Source: JBPRGH01 sp051418055
Lineage (GTDB): Bacteria; Bacteroidota; Bacteroidia; Cytophagales; Cyclobacteriaceae
DNA length: 64,000 nt
Direction of reading: 5' to 3'
Assembly: GCA_051418055.1 (NCBI GenBank)
Contig: JBPRGH010000085.1
Location: 62,001-126,000 of the forward strand
Within the stretch, counting starts at the first letter, position 1; every line of letters starts with the position of its first letter. The position numbers and the translations under genes were made by a program. Shown in pieces: positions 1 through 7,415 of this stretch. The notes beneath the pieces were generated by a model that was not told the origin of the DNA, did not search any database, and worked only from the letters and a program-made list of their open reading frames with translations.

Positions 1-69
1 GTAAAAAAGGATTCTCATAAGGGAAAAACTTCAGGAAGTGGCAAAAAAGGTGGGAGTAAAACTTCTTAA
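1..69 (+). CDS. 3' end of an upstream gene, probably of the chemotaxis operon
   Basis: Frame 1 is open from the window edge to a TAA at 67-69. It encodes a 22-residue tail rich in Lys, Gly and Ser (ending GGSKTS). The stop lies 10 bp before the cheW start on the same strand, so it is probably co-transcribed with the chemotaxis genes. A receptor would fit the position, but the tail is too short and too low in complexity to identify the protein. Confidence 0.6.
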   Translation, partial: VKKDSHKGKTSGSGKKGGSKTS

Positions 70-79
70 ATAAAAATTA

Positions 80-616
80 ATGGAAACAAAAGAAGAAGTA
101 ACAGGAGAGGTAGAGCAAATAGACCCTGATAAACAAAGGCAGTTTATTGTATTTAAACTTGGTGAGGAAGAATATGCTATTCCTATTGAAAACGTTAAAG
201 AAGTTACTATTACTCCATTAATTTCCAAAATGCCAAAAACACCTTCATTTATAAAAGGGGTAGCCAGTATAAGGGGTGAAGTAATTGCCATTTTGGACCT
301 GGAGAGTAGATTTAATATAAATAAAGGATTAAAGTTACCAACTAAGGATTCTGAAAATTCTTATACCATGGTAATTGATGCAAAAGATTATAGCTTAGGA
401 ATAATCACAAAACAAATGCCCCACACCCTGAAATTGGGTGATTCACAAATTGATGTTGCAGCTCATATTATTAAGCGCGCAAAAGTACAAAGTGAATTCA
501 TTGAAGGTTTGGGTAAGGTTGCCGGGAAATTTGTAATCATATTAAATATGAATAAGTTACTAAATGATAAAGAAATTCAATTTTTGACTAATGTAAAATC
601 TGGAAGTGATGAGTAA
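80..616 (+). CDS. cheW: CheW chemotaxis coupling protein
   Basis: This 178-residue cytoplasmic adaptor should link CheA to the signalling tips of methyl-accepting chemotaxis receptors. After about 20 charged residues comes a typical CheW fold: FKLGEEEYAIPIENVKEV near residues 26-43, then the conserved IKGVASIRGEVIAILDL segment, with the fold ending near IILNMNKLL. Its length is usual for CheW. The ATG at 80 is the first start after the upstream stop, and the 3' end overlaps the next gene by 8 bp, indicating translational coupling. The context of cheY, cheA and a cheC-like gene on the same strand supports the call strongly. Confidence 0.93.
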   Translation: METKEEVTGEVEQIDPDKQRQFIVFKLGEEEYAIPIENVKEVTITPLISKMPKTPSFIKGVASIRGEVIAILDLESRFNINKGLKLPTKDSENSYTMVIDAKDYSLGIITKQMPHTLKLGDSQIDVAAHIIKRAKVQSEFIEGLGKVAGKFVIILNMNKLLNDKEIQFLTNVKSGSDE

Positions 617-980
617 AAAAATACTAGTTGTAGATGATTCCTATTATATGAGAACTATCCTGAAAAATATGATTATAGATGCGGGATATGAAGTTGTTGA
701 TGAAGCTGCCAATGGTCAGGATGCAAGAAAACTTGCCAAAAAAGAAAACCCGGACCTGATAACCCTTGACCTTATTTTACCTGATAACTCTGGTCTTGAT
801 GTGTTAAAGGAAATAAAAAATGCACATCCGGATATCCATGTAATTGTGGTGAGTGCCGTAGGACAGGAAACTATTGTCCAGCAGGCATTAGAAGCAGGGG
901 CCGAAGCATATATTATAAAACCTTTTGAAGAACAAAAAGTAGTACATACTATAAAAGAAGTACTGGCAAAAAAAAATTAG
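609..980 (+). CDS. cheY: CheY-like single-domain response regulator
   Basis: A 123-residue stand-alone receiver domain. The acidic pair follows KILVVDD, the phospho-acceptor Asp lies in LITLDLILPD (residue 54 from the ATG), the conserved Ser is in VVSA and the Lys is in IIKPF. No output domain follows, so it should act by protein contact after phosphorylation by the adjacent CheA. A GTG at 606 could add one Met, but the ATG at 609 sits inside the 8-bp overlap with cheW and is preferred. Its target is unknown; in gliding Bacteroidota it is unlikely to be a flagellar motor and may be the gliding or T4P machinery, which is inference. Confidence 0.92.
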   Translation: MSKKILVVDDSYYMRTILKNMIIDAGYEVVDEAANGQDARKLAKKENPDLITLDLILPDNSGLDVLKEIKNAHPDIHVIVVSAVGQETIVQQALEAGAEAYIIKPFEEQKVVHTIKEVLAKKN

Positions 981-992
981 AAATGACTGACC

Positions 993-2621
993 ATGAAAGG
1001 CAGAGAGCAGGAATATAAACAGATTTTTATTTCGGAAACCAATCAGCAGTACGATAAGGTAGTTACTTTATTGGTGCAGATGGAGAAGGATCCTGGAAAT
1101 AAAAAACATGTCCATGAAATATTTCGCATGCTACATAATCTCAAAGCTAATGCAAAGGCGATGGAACATGAAACACTTTCAGAAACTGCTCATAAGCTTG
1201 AAAATATCTTTAGTCAGCTTCGTGAAGATGCCTTTAATTTTGAAGGTTTAATTGTTGATTTTATTTATAAAGCAATTGATTACCTGGGCTATCTTATCAA
1301 AAATGTTGATAATGCTAATTCCCAGAAACCTGATGAAGGGATCCTGAGAGAACTTGATTTAATTGCTTCAAATCAATGGAATCTTTTATCAGAAAATTCT
1401 ACCCGTAATTATAGTGCTAATCGTTTATCCTTATCTGATTCAGTAAATATTCCCCTGCGAAAATTAGATGATCTCCTAAACCTGATCGGTGAATTAATTA
1501 TCGAACGTGATCAGTTAATAAATTTTGCAGAAAATTTAGAAAGTAAATTTTTAAAAGATACCGGTTCACGCTTACACAGAATAGCTAATGAAATGCAGCA
1601 GAATGTTATGGCTGCCAGGCTTGTGTCCGTAGAATCACTCTTTAATAAATTCCCACGAATTGTCAGGGATGTTGCTGTGAGTGAGAAAAAAAAGGTAGAC
1701 CTTCAGATATCCGGATACGACACAAAAGTTGACCGGAATATATTAAGTGTCATTACAGATACCATGGTGCACCTTATCAGGAATGCAGTTTCTCACGGTA
1801 TCGAAACCCCTGAGGAGCGTAAAAAGCTGAAAAAAGATACGGAAGGAAAATTAAATATTATTGCAAGTAGTGAAAAGGGTCAGATAAATATAATTATTTC
1901 TGATGATGGCAGAGGGATTAATATAAATGAGCTTAAAGGAAAGGTTGTGAAAAAGGGAATATTATCGGAGAAATCGGCTGATAATCTCTCTGACCGGCAG
2001 GCTCTGATGCTTATTTTTCATTCGGGATTTTCAATGGCAGAACAAGTAACAGAATATTCAGGAAGAGGCGTAGGATTAGACGTTGTCAAGAATTTTATTG
2101 ATTCTATAGGTGGTGATATCAAGGTTCAATCAAAAGTAAATAAAGGAACGACTTTTACGCTTTCCTTGCCTATTTCAATAGCTGTTAAAACTGCATTATT
2201 ATTTAAAGTTAGGACAAGCTTCTTTGCTTTGCCACTCCTGAATATTGATTCGGTGGTTAATTTAAGAAATGAACAGATCCATGAAGTTGATGGTAATCTT
2301 GTAGTGGATATGAAGGATGAAACTATTCCTTTGATCTACCTAAATGATTTCCTATTTGAAAAGAAGGAAAGAGCTGTAGGTAAACTTCATATACAACGAT
2401 ATAATATGGATGTCATATTACTTACATATGGAAACAGAAAATTTGGTTTAATAGTAGATGACCTGGTTACACAACAGGAAATTGTAATAAAGCCTTTACA
2501 ACAGCCCCTTAGACATCATGAATTATTTAGCGGAATGACTTTATTAGGGTCAGGTGAGGTTTGTTTCATACTGGATATTTCTTCTGTTGTAAAACTTGTT
2601 GAGCTTGAGGATATATTTTAA
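993..2621 (+). CDS. cheA: CheA chemotaxis histidine kinase
   Basis: The 542-residue kinase has domains in CheA order. An N-terminal Hpt domain (about 1-105) has its phospho-His in FRMLHNLKA (His48). A dimerisation helix region covers about 150-225. The HATPase domain has an N box (HLIRNAVSHGIE, 260-271), a G1 box (DDGRGI, 304-309) and a G2 box (GRGVGLDVV, 357-365). A C-terminal CheW-like domain runs from about 398. There is no obvious P2 docking domain between Hpt and dimerisation domain, and the protein is shorter than E. coli CheA (about 650 residues). The gene starts 12 bp after cheY and ends 10 bp before the cheC-like gene. Hpt motif spacing is slightly atypical but the His and Lys are present. 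Confidence 0.93.
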   Translation: MKGREQEYKQIFISETNQQYDKVVTLLVQMEKDPGNKKHVHEIFRMLHNLKANAKAMEHETLSETAHKLENIFSQLREDAFNFEGLIVDFIYKAIDYLGYLIKNVDNANSQKPDEGILRELDLIASNQWNLLSENSTRNYSANRLSLSDSVNIPLRKLDDLLNLIGELIIERDQLINFAENLESKFLKDTGSRLHRIANEMQQNVMAARLVSVESLFNKFPRIVRDVAVSEKKKVDLQISGYDTKVDRNILSVITDTMVHLIRNAVSHGIETPEERKKLKKDTEGKLNIIASSEKGQINIIISDDGRGININELKGKVVKKGILSEKSADNLSDRQALMLIFHSGFSMAEQVTEYSGRGVGLDVVKNFIDSIGGDIKVQSKVNKGTTFTLSLPISIAVKTALLFKVRTSFFALPLLNIDSVVNLRNEQIHEVDGNLVVDMKDETIPLIYLNDFLFEKKERAVGKLHIQRYNMDVILLTYGNRKFGLIVDDLVTQQEIVIKPLQQPLRHHELFSGMTLLGSGEVCFILDISSVVKLVELEDIF

Positions 2622-2631
2622 TTTATGAAAA

Positions 2632-3246
2632 ATGAATGATTTAGAAAAAGACATTCTAACGGAGATATTCAATATCAGTTTAGCAAAAGCAGCAGATTCT
2701 TTCGCTAAGATTTCTAATGAAGAAATATTAATAAATGTTCCACACATTACTTTTATGAAAGAGGAAACAGCATTAAGCTCTTTAATACAGGATCAAAATA
2801 TTTTTGCTATTGTCCAATCGGAAATAAAAGGAGATATATACGGCCAAACATTGCTTTTATTTTCTCAAAGGCAGATTATTGAGCTGGTAAATGTTGCCCT
2901 GAAAACTGATGTGAAGGATTCAGTCTTGCAGAATTCACTGATCCTGGAGATAAGTAATATTCTTACAGGAACACTGGTTACTCAACTGGCAAATATTTTA
3001 AAACTTAATATTTATGGTTCTGTACCAAATGAGCCTATCGACAGGTCAAGCCTAAAGGCTGAAAATCTAATTCTGGACCTGGATATATCAAGATCTATTT
3101 TAGTAACCATAAATACTTTATTTATTAAACGGCAAAATAGCATTGATCTTCCCTTAATGTTGATTTTTGATATTCCCAATTTCAATAAAATACTGGATAC
3201 AATTCGTAAAGTAAATGTTGATAATAAGCTGCTGACAAAGAAGTAG
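2632..3246 (+). CDS. cheC: CheC/CheX-family CheY-P phosphatase
   Basis: A 204-residue protein with two pseudo-repeats of the CheC signature E-x2-N: EIFNISLAKAADSFAKI near residues 11-27 and EISNILTGTLVTQLANIL near 105-122. In characterised CheC and CheX these Glu/Asn pairs hydrolyse the phospho-Asp of CheY-P, so this protein probably ends the signal produced by cheA and cheY just upstream. It is the last gene of the operon, 10 bp after cheA. No cheB, cheR or cheD is visible in the window. The family call is good; phosphatase activity is inferred from the retained Glu/Asn pairs. Confidence 0.82.
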   Translation: MNDLEKDILTEIFNISLAKAADSFAKISNEEILINVPHITFMKEETALSSLIQDQNIFAIVQSEIKGDIYGQTLLLFSQRQIIELVNVALKTDVKDSVLQNSLILEISNILTGTLVTQLANILKLNIYGSVPNEPIDRSSLKAENLILDLDISRSILVTINTLFIKRQNSIDLPLMLIFDIPNFNKILDTIRKVNVDNKLLTKK

Positions 3247-3313
3247 TGTTCACTATCTTTCATTAATTTCCTGAATTCATTTAAATTGCTGATTATTTAG
3301 AAAGCAGGATATT

Positions 3314-4285
3314 ATGAGCAAAATATTATACGATGAAGTACCTTCATTAGATTTGGCAGATTTTATTGAAGGCAGCGAAGCACAAAAGCAAAAATTTGTT
3401 AAAGAATTAGGAGACGCGTATACAAATATTGGTTTTGTTGCCATAAAAAATCATTATCTGTCTAATGAGCTTCAGGAAAAATTATACAGTGCCGTACGCA
3501 AGTTCTTTGCTTTACCGGATGAAATAAAGAAGAAGTATGAAAAACCGGAACTGGCAGGCCAGCGAGGCTATATCAGTAAAGGAAAAGAACATGCGAAAGG
3601 CCGTTCTACAGGTGACCTGAAAGAGTTTTATCATATCGGACAGGAAGTTGAAGGAGAGGATCCTATTAAAGAAGAGTATCCTGATAATATCTGGCCGGAT
3701 GAGGTACACGAGTTGGAAAAATATGGTAAGGAAGCTTATAAGAAACTCGAACGTACAGGAACTGAAATGCTACGTGCCATTGCTAATTTCCTTGAATTAG
3801 ATGAGCGCTACTTTGATGATAAAGTAAAAAACGGCAATAGTATTTTAAGGCCAATACATTATTATCCCATTGAAGATCCTGATTCGGTGCCGGCAGATGC
3901 AGTAAGAGCAGCAGAGCATGGTGATATAAACCTGATAACCCTTCTTATGGGAGCAAGTGCGGAAGGCCTGCAGGTATTAAGAAGAGATGGGAAATGGATA
4001 CCTATAACTGCATTACCAAATCAGCTTGTGGTAAATGTTGGCGATATGCTTGAGAGGTTAACAAATAACAAATTAAAATCAACAATCCATCGAGTAGTGA
4101 ACCCGCCAAAAGATAAGATGAAAAGTTCGCGCTATTCAATTCCTTTCTTTATGCACCCAAGGTCGGATATGAAATTAAATTGTCTGGCAAATTGTGTCGA
4201 TGAAGAGCATCCGAAGCAGCATGAGGATATTACCGCCGGCGAATTTCTTAATCAGCGATTGGCTGAAATAGGTTTGAAGAAGTGA
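3314..4285 (+). CDS. isopenicillin-N-synthase-like 2-oxoglutarate/Fe(II) oxygenase
   Basis: A 323-residue soluble oxygenase. An N-terminal DIOX_N-type region holds IGFVAIKNHYL. The C-terminal double-stranded beta helix holds the metal triad His202-x-Asp204 (EHGDINLITLL) and His259 (STIHRVV), and the 2-oxoglutarate-binding Arg273-x-Ser275 (SSRYSIPFF). All key residues are present, so an active non-haem iron enzyme is expected. The substrate cannot be told from sequence; relatives act on many small molecules. The start ATG follows a 67-bp gap after the chemotaxis operon, and the next gene begins 18 bp after the stop, suggesting a separate two-gene unit with the transporter. Confidence 0.88.
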   Translation: MSKILYDEVPSLDLADFIEGSEAQKQKFVKELGDAYTNIGFVAIKNHYLSNELQEKLYSAVRKFFALPDEIKKKYEKPELAGQRGYISKGKEHAKGRSTGDLKEFYHIGQEVEGEDPIKEEYPDNIWPDEVHELEKYGKEAYKKLERTGTEMLRAIANFLELDERYFDDKVKNGNSILRPIHYYPIEDPDSVPADAVRAAEHGDINLITLLMGASAEGLQVLRRDGKWIPITALPNQLVVNVGDMLERLTNNKLKSTIHRVVNPPKDKMKSSRYSIPFFMHPRSDMKLNCLANCVDEEHPKQHEDITAGEFLNQRLAEIGLKK

Positions 4286-4303
4286 TTCTCAAAAAGATAT
4301 TAC

Positions 4304-5479
4304 TTGTTTCGTAGGGTAAGATATTATATCTTTTTAAAAGATGTGTTACTGGTGGCCCTCACAGCCTTTGGAGGGCCACAGGCACATTTGGCCATATTAT
4401 TTGATGTTATGGTACGCAAACGTGCTTACCTGAGTGAGCAGGACCTTATCGAATTATATGCACTTTGCCAAATTTTACCTGGCCCTACCTCCACCCAAAC
4501 AATAACTGCAATTGGATTTAAGATAGGGGGACCTAATCTAGCATACCTGACGCTGTTGGTCTGGAGCTTGCCCGCAGTGACTATTATGATCACAATGGCT
4601 GCATTATTGACCTTCTTTAAAGCCAATGAAATACCGCTGGATTTTACAAGGTTTATACTGCCTATGGCAGTTGGATTTGTTGCCTATGCTGCTTATAAGA
4701 TCAGTATTAAGGTGGTATTTACAAAAACAGGGATAATTATAATGATCTGCTCAGCTGTATTATCCTTTTTTGCGGCTTCTCCTTATCTTTTTCCTGTCAT
4801 ACTATTAATAGGAGGGCTGGTAACGACCTATAAGTATAAGCAGCATGATCGGGAAGAAACGGATAAATTGAAGATAAACTGGTCGAATTTTATTTTATGG
4901 GCCGGAGTATTTATTGGAGTTGCTCTATTAGGACATTTTACCGATGTACGTCCTGCACGTTTACTTGAAAATTTTTACAGGAATGGTAGCCTGATTTTTG
5001 GGGGTGGCCAGGTACTTATTCCTCTTCTGCATACCGAGTTTGTTGAATATAAGGATTATTTAACATCAGAAGAATTCTTAACAGGCTTTGCACTTGTTCA
5101 GTCAATCCCAGGACCGGTTTTCTCTTTTAGCGCTTATGTAGGTGCTTTGTCAATGAGAGAATGGGGAATAGCAGGAGAAATAGTAGGAGGATTGGCAGCT
5201 GCTATTGGTATTTTTTTACCGGGTACATTCCTAATATTCTTTGTCATCAGGTTTTGGGACCAATTAAAAAAATATCGATTGGTAAAAGCTTCAATGGAGG
5301 GTGTAAATGCAGCTTCATCGGGGATGGTGGTAGCTGCAGCAATCTTATTGTTTCAGCCTTTAGACAGTAGTTTGTTAAATTTTTCTCTTACAATTGGTAC
5401 CTTCTGCATTTTAACATTTACCAAAATTCCTGCTCCTTTCCTGATATTAGCAGGTTTATTATTCGGATTCCTATTATAA
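4304..5479 (+). CDS. chrA: chromate transporter family protein (ChrA, two CHR domains)
   Basis: A 391-residue inner-membrane protein built of two homologous CHR halves. The first has TAFGGPQAHLAI and the motif QILPGPTSTQT; the second has the corresponding FGGGQVLIPLL and QSIPGPVFSF. About ten hydrophobic segments are visible. Long-form ChrA proteins of about 390-400 residues export chromate by exchange, but many family members have untested substrates. The only plausible start here is a TTG at 4304, 18 bp after the oxygenase stop; no ATG gives a full first helix. Pairing with a 2-oxoglutarate oxygenase is not a known chromate-resistance arrangement, so the ion specificity is uncertain. Confidence 0.85.
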   Translation: MFRRVRYYIFLKDVLLVALTAFGGPQAHLAILFDVMVRKRAYLSEQDLIELYALCQILPGPTSTQTITAIGFKIGGPNLAYLTLLVWSLPAVTIMITMAALLTFFKANEIPLDFTRFILPMAVGFVAYAAYKISIKVVFTKTGIIIMICSAVLSFFAASPYLFPVILLIGGLVTTYKYKQHDREETDKLKINWSNFILWAGVFIGVALLGHFTDVRPARLLENFYRNGSLIFGGGQVLIPLLHTEFVEYKDYLTSEEFLTGFALVQSIPGPVFSFSAYVGALSMREWGIAGEIVGGLAAAIGIFLPGTFLIFFVIRFWDQLKKYRLVKASMEGVNAASSGMVVAAAILLFQPLDSSLLNFSLTIGTFCILTFTKIPAPFLILAGLLFGFLL

Positions 5480-5485
5480 GTAGAT

Positions 5486-6061
5486 CTATTTGATCTCTTC
5501 TACGTATTCATCTAATTCATTTATTTCATTATGCCTGTCACGTATACTTGACAAAATGGTATTTGCAAATCTTCTTATATCATTATCCATTGAACCTTCT
5601 GCTGCGGCATTATAACTCAAGATCATTTTTTCCTGTATATCATCTACAACCTCAATATAATCATTGTAGAGATCTTCCCCCTCTTTTTCCATAAGCTCTT
5701 CTTTATATTCAATTACATTTTCACCTACCTGATTCGGTAATGTTACCTGGTGTGCCTGAGCAAGCTCTTTCAGTGTATTATTTATTTCACTGTGGAATCG
5801 TACAGCATTTTCTGCATATTGTAACAGTCTGGGGGGTACAGTATCTTTCTGTTGTAAAACCTTGGCATATTCAATGAGCATCAGGTTAAAGGAGTAAGCT
5901 TCAACAATAAATTCAGCATCTTCTTCAGCCCTGCTACTTTGAAATTTTTCATCATTAATATCTTCTGCTCCATCCTCCGTATCCTCTTCACTTGAGGGAG
6001 AATTACAGCTTATAAGGAGTGAAAAAGAAATAAGGACAAATAGTGAAAAAAGGCTTTTCAT
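5486..6061 (-). CDS. DUF4142-like lipoprotein
   Basis: A 191-residue predicted lipoprotein. A short signal peptide ends in the lipobox LLISC (lipidated Cys19), followed by an acidic Ser/Glu/Asp-rich linker. The rest is a helical domain of ferritin-like appearance (residues about 45-190) with EDAEFIVEAYSFNLMLIEYA near its start, matching DUF4142 proteins of the envelope. No enzymatic residues are recognised. It is convergent with the chrA-like gene (6 bp between stops) and lies downstream of the DUF763 gene with a 60-bp gap. The function is unknown; the family label is moderately certain. Confidence 0.7.
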   Translation of the reverse strand: MKSLFSLFVLISFSLLISCNSPSSEEDTEDGAEDINDEKFQSSRAEEDAEFIVEAYSFNLMLIEYAKVLQQKDTVPPRLLQYAENAVRFHSEINNTLKELAQAHQVTLPNQVGENVIEYKEELMEKEGEDLYNDYIEVVDDIQEKMILSYNAAAEGSMDNDIRRFANTILSSIRDRHNEINELDEYVEEIK

Positions 6062-6121
6062 AACGTAATAAATTGATTTATACTTCTTTATAAAACTCTA
6101 ACAGGTTGGTTTAAAAGAAGT

Positions 6122-7333
6122 TTAATCAAATAGTCCTAACTGTCCGTTTTTATTTGCTTTTGGTCTGGAAGGGCCAAAGACTGTCATTCCGCCGTAATGA
6201 TGGCTCATATCTTTTTCTTTTTGTATAAGCTTTTCAACATTCTCCGTAGGAATAAAATCCTTTTCAATACGCATGGCAGATTTATGAAGCTGCTGAAGTG
6301 CCTTCTTTCTATCAGAAAAACCAATTTTAGCCTTATTTATGGCATTTTCAAGCGTGTTGATACTTTGGTCGTAAACTTTTGTGGGAACAGGATGCGGGTA
6401 ACCATCTTTTCCTCCATGTGCAAAGGAAAAGCGGGCAGGATCTTTGAACCGTGAAGGTGTACCATATATCACCTCGCTTACAAGTGTCAGGCTTTGCAAC
6501 GTTCTGGGGCCTAATCCTTTTATTAAAAGAAGATTTTCAAAAGTTGATTTATCGGCAGTTTCAGCCAATGCAATGATGCTGCCCAGACGCTTCATATTTA
6601 CATCTTTATTTCTTACATCATGATGAAATGGCATTATCAGCTTTTTTATTTCTTTATCCAGATGTCGTGGCTCCTCACGAATTAAAGATAACACTGAGTC
6701 TTTTGTTCCTTTTGCTTCTTTGGCTGTCAAATTTAAAATTAAACCCATATTCTCCCCACATACTGAAGTATGAGGTTCTTCTACAAATGATTTGATATTC
6801 TTGGAATGCCAGTGATAGCGGCGTGCAAGTTTACTATCAGTATTCATCCCCTGTTGCACAACGGCCCATTCACCTGATGTGCTAAGGATAAAGCTGTGGA
6901 GGTAAAGCTGAAAACCATCCTGGATAGCTGTATTATCTACCTTGGCACTAAGCCTGCTACTTCTGATTAAAGAATTACCATCAAATCCATGTTTTTCTGA
7001 AATTTGCTTTAATTCCTGTGGTGTTTTTAGGGAATGTTTTCCCCTGCCGCCACAAAAGAAAAGACCCAGCTCATGTGACCGCTCATTAACCGGACCTTTT
7101 AATGCACCAAGTACAGAAGTTGTAATTCCACTTGAATGCCAGTCCATTCCCAATACACAACCAAAAGACTGAAACCAAAAAGGATCTGACATCCTTCTTA
7201 GCACCTCATCCCGGCCATACTCCATTACAATTGCCTCTATAATAGCAATTCCCAGCTTGCTCATGCGCTGATAAAGCCAGGGCGGTACTTTGCCGCCATG
7301 TAAAGGAAGATCGGTATGTCCTGAGCGTTTCAT
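6122..7333 (-). CDS. DUF763 domain protein
   Basis: A 403-residue protein matching DUF763 over its length. It begins RSGHTDLPLHGGKVPPWL and contains the hallmark blocks DPFWFQSFGCVLGMDWHSSG, FCGGRGKHS (with KTPQEL just after) and, later, KGLGPRTLQSLTL, which looks like a helix-hairpin-helix DNA-binding element. The family occurs in archaea and scattered bacteria and has no established function; the HhH-like segment and conserved His/Asp/Cys residues suggest a nucleic-acid role, which is inference. It is divergent from the aconitase gene, with 82 bp between starts. It has no signal peptide, so it is cytoplasmic. Confidence 0.85.
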   Translation of the reverse strand: MKRSGHTDLPLHGGKVPPWLYQRMSKLGIAIIEAIVMEYGRDEVLRRMSDPFWFQSFGCVLGMDWHSSGITTSVLGALKGPVNERSHELGLFFCGGRGKHSLKTPQELKQISEKHGFDGNSLIRSSRLSAKVDNTAIQDGFQLYLHSFILSTSGEWAVVQQGMNTDSKLARRYHWHSKNIKSFVEEPHTSVCGENMGLILNLTAKEAKGTKDSVLSLIREEPRHLDKEIKKLIMPFHHDVRNKDVNMKRLGSIIALAETADKSTFENLLLIKGLGPRTLQSLTLVSEVIYGTPSRFKDPARFSFAHGGKDGYPHPVPTKVYDQSINTLENAINKAKIGFSDRKKALQQLHKSAMRIEKDFIPTENVEKLIQKEKDMSHHYGGMTVFGPSRPKANKNGQLGLFD

Positions 7334-7415
7334 AATGTGTAAAGTTACCTATTAACATGTACGGCGCCTAACAAATTCAGCTTGTGCAAGTTTTATAGTT
7401 ATAAACTCTCTAACT

